Positions 33,600 to 44,574 of a stretch of DNA of 64,000 bases are shown here, piece by piece. A program made the translations under genes and the position numbers. Position 1 is the first letter of the stretch, and every line of letters begins with the position of its first letter. Under the pieces are notes generated by a model that saw only the letters and a program-made list of their open reading frames with translations, had not been told where the DNA came from and made no database searches. This DNA is from Aplectana chamaeleonis (lineage: Eukaryota > Nematoda > Chromadorea > Rhabditida > Cosmocercidae): positions 62,001 to 126,000 of the forward strand of contig JAPDOI010001440.1 of NCBI GenBank assembly GCA_029168955.1, in the 5' to 3' direction.

Positions 33600-34830
33600 G
33601 TTTTTTGCTACCGAGCAATGTTTTTGCAAAGAAAGCGTTTAGCGACGTTTTTTGCGCTCACCGAAAAACGCCGCAACGCTACAACTTGCTTCAAAGTGGT
33701 CCAATTTCAATTCCTGAAGTGCTTTTTCCTGGTGCTTTCATTTCCAGTCCTATACGATAAGTAATACAAGAATGATAGAGCTAAACTCCAAAAAGTTCAT
33801 CGAAAATTGCGTGTTTGCATCTCTAAACCCCTCATTATGAACTGATCAGACGGTTATGACAGTAGAAATCTGTCACGTTCTGACCTGCCTGTGGTCGATG
33901 CTTGAATTTTAAGAAGGAATACACATTTTTCAGCAAAATACTACCCTAAGACAAAAAGGCCTTCAACATATACCGTTACACTCGCCTCACTGAGGAGGAA
34001 CACGAGAAACTACCTGAAAAACTCATTTCGTCAACTTTGGAGTGAGTTAAGGCGATCTACAGCGCTTTGTGAAGCGCAAAAACGCATACACAAAACGCTT
34101 TTGTTGCAGAAAACATATGCTCGATACTGTACAACTCTGAAATATTGCCGCCGACTTCGCCGCAACTCCACTCCGGTTTGACGCCTGCTGGAGGAGTTGC
34201 AGGGAGACGCGAGGAGGCAGAACCGCGGACGATTCTTAATTGACCAAATCGCGGTGGGGTCGCCGGAAGAGTTCCAGGAGGTAGCTTGGGAGTCGCGGGA
34301 TGGTGCGGGATCGCAGAAGGATTCGTGGGAGCAGTAGCGGAAGAAGTCACGGCAATATTTCTCAGAGAAAGCGCCACATTGCCATATCTCGCTTCGAAAC
34401 TGACGAAATGAAATTTTGGAGGTAGTTTTTCGTGTTCCTCTCAGTGAGGCAATATGTGAGAGTCATTGCGACTCCGGTATCCTGTTAGAAAAAGGTATAT
34501 TTCCTTCTAAAATCCATGTCGATCACAGATCTGAAAATGAAAAGATTTCTGCTATCATGATCATCTGACCAGTTCATGAGTGAGGTATTTTTGGTGCGAA
34601 TATTATGCATTTTCGATGCACTTCCTGGAGTTCCAATCTATTATATTCGAATACTGCTGTCGTATAGGGCTGAATGAGAAGCAATTTAGAAATTACTTCA
34701 AAGTGAAATCCGGACCACTTTGAAGCTTTGAAGTTACCTGGCGATGCAGCGCTTTGTGAGCGAAAAAAAAAAACTTTGCCGCAAAATGCTTTCTGCCAAA
34801 AAATTGTGTGCGGTACTGTACCTCCCAGGG
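33600..34830. mobile_element. long palindromic element, ~1.2 kb, arms ~450 bp
   Basis: The reverse complement of 33,600-34,090 aligns with 34,345-34,800: shared blocks in order are TGACGAAATGA, TCGTGTTCCTC..CAGTGAGGC, ATTCCTTCTTAAAAT/ATTTCCTTCTAAAAT, ACAGATTTCTACTGTCAT/AAGATTTCTGCTATCAT, CGTATAGG and GGACCACTTTGAAGC. Arms are about 70-75% similar, so the element is old. The spacer (34,100-34,340) is GC-rich with GGAGGAGTTGCAGG-type text and no coding signal. A single arm of the same family lies at 58,240-58,760. Confidence 0.7.
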
Positions 34831-36000
34831 TAAAATTTTGCATTATAGTCCGCCCACCGTGTATTATGCTTGACCCTGCCAAGTTCGAGATCTCATTTCG
34901 ATCAAATTAGTGAGAAGGTACACGGAAAAGAAGTGGGCCCCTCTCACAACACCCTAAAAAGCATAAATCCAAGCTTTGGGACCCCGAGAAAGGTAACCAA
35001 AATGTTGCAAACCGGAAAAAGGATTGGATTTGTGTGGCGATGCTCAAAAGCATAATGTACAATACTTAGAGCTCTTGGTTTCCCTTTCCGGGGCAGGTGT
35101 GCGCCGAGGTTGGAGGCTTTTGGGGCGAGGTCGACTTTAGCCTTGAAGTTTCTCCCTTATTGGAGTGAATTTACATCTCGCGCTTGGCAGGGTTGCTATT
35201 CACGGTGGATAGGCTATAATATCAAATTTTACTCTTGATGTTGCACTTTTCTTGAGCTTCAAGGCTGTTTAACACAACTTGAGGCACTGCTCTGCAATGC
35301 AAATAATTCATAGATCCTAAAGCACGCCCACAAGTACGCCGCGCGAAGCGTGGAGTGTCTGCACCTTGTGCATAGATACTGCAGGTTTTCTTTCAGGACC
35401 CGTTTTTTCTTCCATCAGAGTATTTTTCTTGGTGAAGTTCAATATGGCACTCAAAGCCCACTTCTTCCACTATCGAAGGTTTCTTGCAGCATTACTTCCA
35501 AACCCAATAATGTTTCGAGAACTCCAGTCCGGAATTACGAGTTTGGGTTCAGTACTTAGCCCGCGATATGTCTGTTTCTGCCGTAACCATTGCAGCTTTT
35601 TGCGAACAAAGTTTATTCACCAAAAACGATACAGAATCTTAACAATACAAGACGTTCGAATGGTCACTCCGGAGCGCATTGATCATTCGCTAAAGAAAAT
35701 TCTTCCTAATTGCTGAGCAGACGATCGATCCCACCGGCAAAGGAAAAGCAGAACTGCCCCAACATCCGCCAGATTCACCGACCGAAAGCTTGCACAGACA
35801 GAGAGCTGCTCCAACTGCTGGTTGAAAAGCTAGCAAAGGTATGAGGTTCACAAGGAATCGTATGACTCCAGTGAATCGTGAAAACTTGTGGACTGCATCC
35901 AAGGACCTCTTCTCCTCTGCCCACATGATATGAATCGTCTGCAAAAAAATATGAGAAGCACTGCTTGAAGAGAGGATGGCGACCAGGCACTTACCCCGCT
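34830..36000. other. no gene seen
   Basis: Unrecognised frames up to 116 codons (35,366-35,716). No motif or repeat relation noted. Confidence 0.4.
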
Positions 36001-36004
36001 CTGC

Positions 36005-36068
36005 ATTCCTGCATTAATGGTAACACGCTCTATCAGAAAGCGTGCAATGCAGGTTTGAGTCCTACCTG
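36005..36068 (+). other. tRNA-like sequence 1 (pseudogene or SINE head)
   Basis: ATGGTAACACGCTC, a stem CACGCT/AGCGTG, then GCAATGCAGGTTTGAGTCCT, with a B-box-like GGTTTGAGTCC and a near-complete T arm. The acceptor stem does not pair convincingly, so it is not called a functional tRNA. The segment AAAGCGTGCAATGCAGGTTT recurs at 36,321 with two changes. Confidence 0.4.
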
Positions 36069-36283
36069 ATATCTGAGTTTTGCGTTCAAGTCAGCTACCT
36101 TGTGACATCTTGTGATCATATATCATGGCATAAAAAGGCATTAAAATATTCTGAAAACATCAAAATTACATCTTCCTAGGCCTGGGTTTGATGCCGATAT
36201 GTGCATACAGATTATACCCGTTAACGAGTAATTGCTGTTGTGCCTAAACAGTTCATGTGTGAATAGCTTAGGGATGCAGAGCG

Positions 36284-36352
36284 TGGTGTCGGTTGTGTGA
36301 TGGTAACACTCTGGCCCGGAAAGCATGCAATGCAGGTTCGAGTCGTTTTTTT
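36284..36352 (+). other. tRNA-like sequence 2 with T7 run
   Basis: GATGGTAACACTCTGG, then AAAGCATGCAATGCAGGTTC and GAGTC, has a perfect B-box start GGTTCGAGTC and is followed at once by TTTTTTT, a pol III terminator-like run. The cloverleaf is incomplete. Together with the copy 280 bp upstream it suggests tRNA-derived SINE heads. Confidence 0.4.
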
Positions 36353-36359
36353 GTATGAT

Positions 36360-37015
36360 TAGGTTTCAAGGAGATATGCAAGAAGCGTGCAACAGAGAGA
36401 GAAAGGCGCTTTCGATTGCTATATCCCAAACTATACAAGATGAAGATAAAAACTCGATGTCGTCTATCCCTGATGGGATGCGCCGCACACTCAACGTCGG
36501 CTTCGTAGAGGCCTGATTGTGTTTCGGGCCAATACCAGCCTGACCTGCGGGGGCCAGCCAGCATTCAAGTCAGTGCTTTTACCTTTTTTTATAATTCTAG
36601 TCCCAATTCACAGAACCCAAGGAACAGAAGGGTTGGTTGACCTTGGGCGAGGATCAAGCCCAACCGTGAGCAGCAAAAGCGTCATAAGTTAGGAACGCCT
36701 CGCGATGGTCGGTTGTTGTCTCTTTAAGTTCTGATGATGAGTTTTTTAAGACTTAAAATCGACGATACTACTGCAACATTTAAATAACCCCATTCACACA
36801 TTCCTTGTTTCCTGCAATTTTCAGTACAAGCAATCCGGGGTTTTTGTGGAGGAAGGCTGGTGATGCTGCGGATCTCTCTTCTCTACAGCTGATGGAGAAC
36901 GATAGCTGATTCTCCTGGGAACGCTCTCATTCCCCAGAGGCCCTGAACTTCCACACGGACATTCGGTTGATTATTGGTGTGGGAAAACTCTTGCATCTGT
37001 TTGGACATATGATCT
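36360..37015. other. no gene seen
   Basis: Nothing supported. Confidence 0.4.
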
Positions 37016-37020
37016 AGTTC

Positions 37021-37171
37021 CGCAATCGCGTTCAGTCCTCAAAGTCTCATTATCGCAATTGTAGAAGCGTAGCGATTGTTTTGAGAATGATTTCTTCATT
37101 TCCATTGTTGATTTTTGAAAACAACCGCTTCGCTTCTACGATTGTGATAATGAGGACTGAACGCTATTGCG
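37021..37171. repeat. foldback element, 151 bp
   Basis: CGCAATCGCGTTCAGTCCTC, then ATTATCGCAATTGTAGAAGC, is mirrored by the reverse complement of the right side, CGCAATAGCGTTCAGTCCTC, then ATTATCACAATCGTAGAAGC. The arms are about 65 bp with few mismatches. Confidence 0.8.
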
Positions 37172-37174
37172 AGA

Positions 37175-37924
37175 ATCGAACATACTTGACCCATTCCATT
37201 ACATTTCATGGCTGCTTTCCGAGTATGAAGGACCGGTCCCACTCTTCTATTCAATGTCCGATCGTTCATTCGCCATTTGGTCGCCGAACGTGCACTGAAT
37301 TTCAGCATTTGCAACACTAATTTCAGGTAAAGATAATGCCAGATATTGCAATTCTCAGCCACAGTTCTATTGATAGCCGTATTTGAAATGACAGGAGTTT
37401 CAGCACGATACGAAAGGATAGGATATGTCAGGTTAGTTCACACAACTGTGTATTCAACACAAAATTAGTGCCTTGACCGATGGATGGAGCAATCGCTCAT
37501 TGATGAAGCTGTGCACGATCTACCGAAAGGAATCGCTATTTCAGCGACCCAGTCCAACTTCTTCTTCAAGACAGTTATTCGTCACTACGTAAAAACGACT
37601 ATATGCCAATTAAGCGACCGTATAGACAGGTTTGTCAGTTTGAAATCGTTTTTTCGTCATGAAATTTGTGAAGCAGATTGACCAGGAATGATATCAAATT
37701 ATTGGAACAATACATGCATACTGCTTTCCACAATTACTCATGTACTCGGGGGGACGGCCTTCGCCCCATCGGCGGCCGAGCAGCGCCTCCGATCGATGTC
37801 AAAAGGTGCTCATGCCGGCATCGTCTAATGTAATCTGCTTATGCGCTGTTGGCCCGCGGCTCGTAAGCAGTTGAAAATCTGTCCATAAGCGGTCCAAAAT
37901 TTTCCCATAGGCTGTGCTGAATCC
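37175..37924. other. no gene seen
   Basis: Nothing supported besides unrecognised short frames. Confidence 0.4.
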
Positions 37925-38104
37925 GTTCACATCAGGGATAAGCGGAATCCCATTTTCCGATTTCTGATGGTTTTGGGGCTTTTGATTTCCGATAATTTTG
38001 TGGCTTCCGTTTTCCGAATTCCGATTTACAGAAAAAAGACTGAAAATGCGGATGAAATCGGAAATAGTCAAAAGATTGGATTTTTTTACACTTTGACTTA
38101 CTTG

Positions 38105-40860
38105 ACTTAATCGGTTGGCTTTCGCCTGACGCGGTCATTCCGCATCTTCACCGAGGTGTGCCGTCCTAGTAGTCAGCCGTGTCCATTTTCATGGTCTTCA
38201 GCCACAATTTGAACACATTCCATCCAGCTGTCACTATTCCATTTCCTGCGAAACGAAACATCGCGCCTGAACTGTCTTTCGATGCCGAGTGACTTCAAAT
38301 CCTCTTTAACCACATCCGTCCAGAACTTTCACCTACGCCCAGGTGGCCGTTTCAGACAGGATTTGGAAGCATTCTTAAAGCGTGTTGTACGAGACGATCC
38401 GGCGTTCTTCTTAGTATATGCCCGAGCAGTCGAAGTCGACTTTCCATTGTTGCTTGAGATGGCGTTAGGAGATGCTGGCACCTCCCTCGTGTCAAGCGTT
38501 TATGTACTGCGTCGATTTCCTTGTAAAGGTCTTCGTTATGGCATACACGTGGCCAGAAATATCCAAGCAAACGCCTAAAAGCTTCCTCTCCGTGCAATCC
38601 AACCTTTCCATCTGCGCCTTCGGTGCTGCCCACGTCTCGATCCGTAAATCATGATGGGCGAATAGCGGATAGGTAGACGCGAAACTTGACTTCCTTCGCG
38701 ATGGTGGTAGACCACAAACACGGTTAGAGATTTAAATGCAGACGTAGCTTTCGCACATCGTTGTCAGAATATCCGCTGCATAACTACCATCTTTCTTCAA
38801 CAAACAGTCCAAATAACAGAAATCGTCCACCAGTTCGATACGTTGTCCGTCCACACAAACTCCCGTTGAAGGCCTCTGAGAGACTCACATCTGCTTGCAT
38901 TTGTCGGGACGAAGACAGAAGTCCATAGGCTGCGGCATACTTCGAAACGAGGTTCACAATCCTTTGCAGTTTTGCGTCGTTTTCAGCGAATAACACGATG
39001 TCGTCGGCGTACTCCAGGTCGACAAGGGAGCGTCCTGATGGTGTTAGGATCACATCCGCAGGAAACTGTTCTGCAACTCTACGCATGATGTCATCAACGG
39101 CGAAGTTGAAAAGAAAAAGGTCCTGCAACGGCTTCTTGCCTTACTCCTGTTTTCACCTCGAAAGCTGACGTAAATCCGACAGGTGTACGAACTGCTGCTT
39201 TTGTTCCTTTGTTCATGTCCTCGATTAACCGGAACATACTTTTCCGGGACTCCATCTGCTCGCAGAGCATTGAGCAATCGATCACGATGAGTAGAGTCGA
39301 ACGCGGCTTCAAAGTTCAAAAAAGCAAGCTGTAATGGCTTCGAATACCACTGCCACGATTCAATTACTTCTTCTCACGACGAACACTTGGTCGATGGTCG
39401 ATCTTCCAGGTCGAAAACCGGCTTGCTCATCTCTGGTCGTTCTTTCACGATGTTTGATAAGTTGCTCGAGAATGATACGTTCTAAAACCTTGTACATGAC
39501 ACGAAGTAGAGAGATTCCTCTGTAGTTCTTAGGATCCGTGACAGATAGGTTTTGTGAAGAGGTACCATGATCGCATGTCTCCACGAATCAGGTATCCTTT
39601 CGCTCATCCATATAGCACGGATGGTGTTGGTCATTTCACGAATCCCAGACGGAGGAAGAGCTTTCAGCATTTCAGCAGTGATGTTGTCATCTCCACCAGC
39701 CTTTCCATTCTTCATTTTCCGGACACAATCCAAAAACTTCCAGACTCAGTCGGCGGTTCCTCACTGACATCGTAATGCGCTCTCTGAACATGCGGGAGCT
39801 CAGGTACTGATGGCGCTGGACGATTCAGTAGTGAACTGAAGTAATCCTTCCATGTTGGCAGCGTCGCATCACCAACTGCAACTCCGTTGGTAGTGTTCAA
39901 GACAGGAGAACATCTCTTCATCTTCCCGCTATACTGTCGCAGCAACGTGTAGGCTTTCCTCGGATTCTTCTCCTCCCAAGCCTTCTCGAACTCCTTAGCT
40001 CTACACGTCCACTCTCGCTCGCGGTCACTTTGAAGCTGCCGACGCAACTTCTTCCTCAGACGCTTCTCCTCCACTAAGTTTCCTGCAGTTCGGAGAGCAC
40101 ATACTCTGTTGTAGGTTGATGTTGTTTCTTCTGAGACGTAGGCGAATTTCTTCTTAGGCTGTGAAACCGGGAGTGCCTCTTTCGAAGCGTCATGGATGCA
40201 CTTGACAAAAGAATCCGCGTCGCAAAGTTTATTCTTAGTCCGTACTCCGATGTGAATAGAAAGGCGTTGTCGAAAATTCCTTCTGCACTCTTCATCTCTG
40301 AGACTTGTCATGTCAATCCTCTGGATAGGCTGAGCCCCTCGCTTTCTCTTATGAATCCTCGCAGTGAAGTTCAACAGAACCGGACGGTGATCCGAATCGA
40401 ATGCGACATCCCACACAGCTCTAGATCTTCGAATGTCCGATACTGGAATATCCCTCGTCAGGACATAGTCAAGCTGTAGTTTCAAAGTTGTAATCTTCCG
40501 CTTCCGCTGCTCTTCTGGAGACAGCTGGGTTGGTCCCTGTCACGTAAGCGATGGATTGAGATCCTCTGTGATCCCGCAGTCGCACCAATGCATTCCGGCA
40601 CGTCGTTGAGCCGAACTCCTTGACCATACCATTGAAATCCTTCCTCACAGCTATTGCACAGCCTCCCACTCTTCTATCGTCAGCGTTACCGCAGTAGATG
40701 GTGTTCTCTCCGACGCTGATGACGGGGCTATCCTCGGGGCGGGTTTCCTGCGAAGCAGCAGACGGTGCATGGAAATAGCTCAGAAGTCTGGATAGCGCAG
40801 TTTTTTGTATCACTCGACAGCGATCGACAGTTCAGGAGTAGCGAAACTGTGCCTTGTGAC
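38105..40860 (-). mobile_element. RTE-clade non-LTR retrotransposon, 5'-truncated
   Basis: Minus-strand element with apurinic-type endonuclease and reverse transcriptase, ending near 38,105 in short AAGTCAAGTAAGTCAA tandem repeats, the kind of tail RTE elements have instead of poly(A). The 5' end is truncated within the endonuclease. It lies wholly inside the CAGGG element. The predicted protein closely resembles RTE elements abundant in strongylid nematodes, which is the main evidence for the host lineage (recollection, not a search). Confidence 0.88.
38130..40813 (-). pseudogene. RTE endonuclease-reverse transcriptase, disrupted
   Basis: In minus-strand order: endonuclease part at 40,813-40,470 (GENTIYCGNADDRRVGGCAI); an apparent internal deletion and frameshift near 40,500; endonuclease C-terminus with LDYVLTRDIPVSDIRRSRAV and the SDHRP motif (40,485-40,380); a charged linker to 39,720; RT fingers with KMKNGKAGGDDNITAEMLKA (39,730-39,670) and PKNYRGISLL (39,540-39,510); EQAGFRPGRSTIDQVF at about 39,400; NFEAAFDSTHRDRLLNAL with the first catalytic Asp region (39,319-39,260); VKTGVRQEAVAGP at about 39,140; the catalytic box LEYADDIVLF at about 39,010; and a C-terminal domain with ESRLRLLGHILRR at 38,450 and RKWNSDSWMECV near 38,220. 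At least four frameshifts and stops separate these pieces. RQEA replaces the usual RQGA/RQGC. Confidence 0.88.
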
Positions 40861-41499
40861 CAAAGACTCCATGAACTCCCTAGGTACGGATCCCAAGGTG
40901 TTATGGACCAGAGGCCTTGGTGTGCCAGACGGCGACACCTTTATGCAATGTGCGGGATACTTTCGCGATATAGTTGTGCACGCTATATCGCTCGAACGTT
41001 CCCTGTGTACACTCAAACGTCTGCTGGGTTCAGTAGAAGCAGGGGCACCAAAGAGCAGGTACCAACAGACTTGTATACACACCCCCACTTTACCTTGCCT
41101 TTTACACTTTACCTTGCCAAATACCTCTTGGGTTATTTCGGGCGCTAAATTCGCATTTGAGGTCCCCTTCACTTTTCACAAAGCCAGGGTTGATGGTGTT
41201 TACATGAAAATTTTTAGTAAAGAAGGATAAATTCAAGTTTTTTTGGAACGCACAGTCACCAGGAGGGTGAAGAATTTCACTGAACGTGATTCCGATTTCC
41301 GATGGTTTCTAGCGTTCCGATTTCCGAAATCAATTTCCGTAATTAAGAAGGTCCTCCGATTTCCGAAGTTCAGAAAAAATTTCCGCATATCCCTGGTTCA
41401 CATCCTGTCAGATTCTATCCAAATGCGGTCGGTAACCTCTGTGAAGAGTGGCTGAACCACACACGCGACAGACAGGGAAACTCAGCGGCCCGCGGCGAG

Positions 41500-41617
41500 G
41501 GTACACCCTAATTGCAAAAAGCGGGAAATGCCTCCAGTGGTCAAAAACATTCTGGCGTCCGTCCTTTCCAGGGCCGACGTCGAAATGCCGAATGAGGACT
41601 TAGGCCATTGTTATACC
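41500..41617 (-). promoter_or_regulatory. promoter-like cassette, copy 2, decayed
   Basis: On the minus strand TATAAC at 41,615 replaces the TATA box, followed by the shared leader TCCTCATTCGGCATT and GACGTCGGCCCTGGAAAGG. The encoded start keeps ALE and a MFLTTGGI stretch comparable to IFLTAGG of copy 1, after a small deletion. The ATG is ATT here. The upstream ACGT box was not found. Confidence 0.5.
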
Positions 41618-41783
41618 TCCAGTCTGCGACCGCGACAGATTCGCTCATCTGTTGCGAATCGTGTCGGGACCCACACTCTCACCTTGAAATTAGCTGTGGC
41701 GCGAACTCTTTGCATGCGCTGGTCGCTTCGCAGGGTTGTAGATGGATGTTATACATTCGAATGTTAAAACCGTGCCGCAAACG

Positions 41784-41844
41784 GTCGCTGTCGCGGACAT
41801 CGGTCGCAGTGTGGTGCACTGCGACCGATGCCCGCTACAGCGAC
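41784..41844. repeat. hairpin in a TGTCGC-family remnant
   Basis: Arms of 28 bp (GTCGCTGTCGCGGACATCGG then TCGCAGTG) pair 26/28 around a 5 nt loop TGGTG. GTCGC-rich surroundings (41,620-41,850 and 42,030-42,120) belong to the same family as 31.2 and 49.8 kb. Confidence 0.75.
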
Positions 41845-42276
41845 GGAGTTATTTGTCTGGTGCAGGTTTCCTCTGTTTTTCCATCCTTTGTCGTAGTTCC
41901 TTTTTAAATTTATCTCCTGGTGTCTTCACCTCATCTTAGATGTATGAATCTTAGTACCTGCCCCTTTATAGAACTGAATTTGAACTAATTTGTCCTAAGA
42001 TTATTGATCCGACGTCTTGTCTGCAATGGTGCGGGTGATGGTGCGTGTCAGACGTAACTTGGCGCGATGCACAGCATGGCACTCAGCGACAGCGACGACG
42101 CTCTCCTCTGCGACCACGACAGAGCTGAAGGAGAGTATAACAATGGCCTCAAGGCAGTGTTCACGATGATTTTCGTCCCCGAATTTTTCACATAAAAACA
42201 ATGCGTTGGCCTCCAAGTGATACCAAAATTATGAAGAAAAAGCTTTAAAACGTCGTATTTCAGGGACATTATTCTA

Positions 42277-43882
42277 CAATGCGGTGCAAAAGTATAGGTC
42301 CATCCTAATTTTCGCATTCAAGAGACCAAGCCCTAGACTTCGCTGTACGAGAACAGTACCAATGGATTCAGAAGTGCTGAAAACCCTTGTAGGCAGTGTT
42401 CCAGAACAATCGGGTAACTGGTCAAGAAATACTGCTTGTTTTGGGAAAAAGTGCCCATCTTAAGCGGTGCAAAAGTATGGGTCCACCCCAATCTTTTTTT
42501 ACTTCAACGAATTTTCCCGTTTCAAATTAGGTATAAGTTTGTCACCTGGTGACATAGAGACATTTTCTACGATTGTTCCAAGTGATGCCGAGGGGGTTGA
42601 AGCTTTCTGCTGCTGAGCAGGCTCAAGTGGACGCCCTACATGAAGTACGTATCCCCAACAGAAGGACTGCGTCGCAACTGAGAAGATCGCACAACTGTAT
42701 CAATAGATACTTGAAGAATCCAATGTAGTACAAGAAGAAGTAAGAAGCTGGTCGACCGAGAAAGCTTTCGAGGAGATGCATATTGCTCGTGAAGCATCGA
42801 ACAGCATGCAGTCCGCAAACGATATCCGAGGAAATTTGGATCTTCCGGTCTCAAATGGACCGTACTCCGGTCTCTGCACCGCTGTCCGCACATTATCCGT
42901 GAATTTATGAGACCTGCACCTCGCCTAACACCCTTTCACAAGTCGGCGAGGTTGCGCTTTGCTCGTACCAACATGGCCACAAAATGGAGAGAGTAGAGTT
43001 GCCACAGCCTTGGTCGGGACGTTTGAAAACTACTATTTCTGCATTCCAGGTCGTATTTTCTGACGAGAAAAGATGGAATTTGGATGGCCCAGATGGTAGA
43101 ACCCGCTACTGGAGGGATCTGCGGAAAGAAAAACGGTTATTCTCGAAGCGCAAATTTGGAGGCGGCAGTCTGATGGTCTGGGCTGCTTTCTGTGGTGACG
43201 GACGTGTTGCACTTGACTTCGTTTCGTGCAGGATGAACAGCCTGGACTACCAAAAGGTGCTTCGTGACCATCTACTGCCATATCTCACAAGATATCGACG
43301 ACTAGATCTTGCTTTTCAACATGACAATGCGTCAATCCACGCATCGCAATCAACTTCTACATGGCTAGAGGCGCACAACGTGACCGTTATGGAGTGGCCC
43401 GCATGTTCTCCCGATCTGAATTCAATGGAGAACTTGTAGGTAATTCTTGTGCGGAAGGTGTATACGAATGGAACCACCTTTTCCTCGATTTCTGATCTGA
43501 AGGTTGCCATTCTAGATGCATGGGCGAGTGTAGACCAAACAATGATCGATAATCTAGTTAAAAGTATGCCTGATAGGATTTTTGATGTTTGTGTAAATAA
43601 AGGAGGCCCCATTGACTATTAGGTGTGTCTTATTTGCTGTTGAAGTTCGGATAAATGATTATTTTCACAGGTGGACCTGGTACTTTTGCACCGCCTAAAA
43701 TGGGCACATTTCCTTAAAACAAGCAGTACTTCTCAACCAACCAACCGATTGTTCTGTAACATTGCCTACAAGGGTTTTCAGCACTCCTGAATCCCATTGG
43801 CACTGTTCTCGTAATGCAAAGTCTAGGGCTTGGTTTCTTGAATGCGAAAATTAGGGAGGACCCATACTTTTGCACCGCGCTG
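42277..43882 (+). mobile_element. Tc1-like transposon, 1,606 bp, 212 bp inverted repeats, TA duplication
   Basis: TA flanks at 42,275-42,276 and 43,883-43,884. The left inverted repeat (42,277-42,488) begins CAATGCGGTGCAAAAGTATA, and the right one (43,671-43,882) begins, inverted, CAGCGCGGTGCAAAAGTATG. Within each arm the motif GCGGTGCAAAAGTATRGGTC occurs twice, at the outer end and about 186 bp inside (42,463 on the left), an IR/DR layout like that known from Sleeping Beauty-type Tc1 elements. The copy at 12.6 kb supplies the empty site. Confidence 0.93.
42595..43621 (+). pseudogene. Tc1-like DD34E transposase, inactivated
   Basis: Tc1 transposases bind their repeats through two N-terminal helix-turn-helix units and cut with a DD34E triad. 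The frame opens with ATG at 42,595 (MPRGLKLSAAEQAQVDALHE), meets TAG/TAA stops near 42,736-42,750, then a GRPRKLS linker at about 42,758, and shifts frame before 42,984. The catalytic domain 42,984-43,439 is intact: VVFSDEKRWNLDGPDG carries the first Asp, GGGSLMVWAAF follows, LAFQHDNASIH the second Asp, and SPDLNSMENL the Glu 35 residues further. Directly after MENL, the conserved Trp codon is TAG (43,437-43,439). The frame then continues VILVRKVYTNGTTFSSISDL to a final TAG at 43,621. All catalytic residues survive, so decay is recent compared with the mariner. Confidence 0.92.
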
Positions 43883-44574
43883 TATAACATGGACTAGTTG
43901 TCCGGTTGGATGAACATGTCCAATGTGGTCGTCACCGGTGGAAAATTGGGTCAGTCGAAAAAAAAAGAATATTTAATGCAAAGTAGGATTAGTTAGGGCC
44001 TCAAGGAAAGAACGGAGCAATAGAGAGTAGAGAATCGTAAAGGACAGGCCTACAAAAGATTTCATTGTCACAACAAACACTTCCTGTGATACTTTAAGAG
44101 GCGGGGTGATACTTGAAGATTTCTGTGTTCCTTTAGTACGTTTTTCTCAATTTCTATGTCATTTTAGTTCTACCGGGGGCCACTTAATCAATATAGCGAA
44201 TAATCTCAAAATTGAAGGTTATCGTGAACACTGCCCTTTTAGTGATATTAGCCGGCTGTCCACGTGATTAACACATTAGAGCCTTATCAATTCAACTGAT
44301 TCATTTGCCAAAGAGTACGGCCCGCTCACCATTTTCAGCTAAGAACACGAACTCAGGCAAACCATCGCTCCGAGCGGTACCGGAGAGCTACTCGAGCGGC
44401 GCTGCCTCTCCGCTCGAGCGAAAATTAGCCATCTACTCGGGCCACAGCAGCCGCTCTCCGGGCCACAGCAGTATCGCTCGGAGCGATCTTCGGTCCCAAC
44501 TGGCACTGCGGTTTCTTTTCGGGCGATTTTCGAAAATTTCCTAATTGCTATTTTTTCTTTATTTCCGCCTCTTC

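Larger units (their letters stand above)
37933..41395. mobile_element. hAT-like element, 3,463 bp, 8 bp target duplication, carrying an RTE
   Basis: Termini CAGGGATAAGCGGAA and TTCCGCATATCCCTG (one mismatch as inverted repeat). Flanks GTTCACAT at 37,925-37,932 and 41,396-41,403 are a perfect duplication. Subterminal TTTCCGAT/ATCGGAAA repeats crowd both ends (37,950-38,070 and 41,285-41,385). Without the RTE (about 2.75 kb) only about 0.7 kb of element remains, with no transposase, so this was a MITE-sized element when hit by the retrotransposon. Confidence 0.9.
42151..44239 (+). mobile_element. AAGGCAG inverted-repeat element interrupted by a Tc1-like transposon
   Basis: Left terminus AAGGCAGTGTTCACGATGAT at 42,151 and right terminus TTATCGTGAACACTGCCCTT ending about 44,239. 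Removing the Tc1-like insertion leaves about 481 bp, matching the 488 bp of the copy at 11.5-12.8 kb. It encodes no protein. The TIR family occurs at least ten times in this window, in full or as ends. Confidence 0.85.

Noticed and set aside
36005..36352. Functional tRNA genes
   Set aside because: Acceptor stems do not pair and the anticodon loops are irregular; only tRNA-like remnants are supported.
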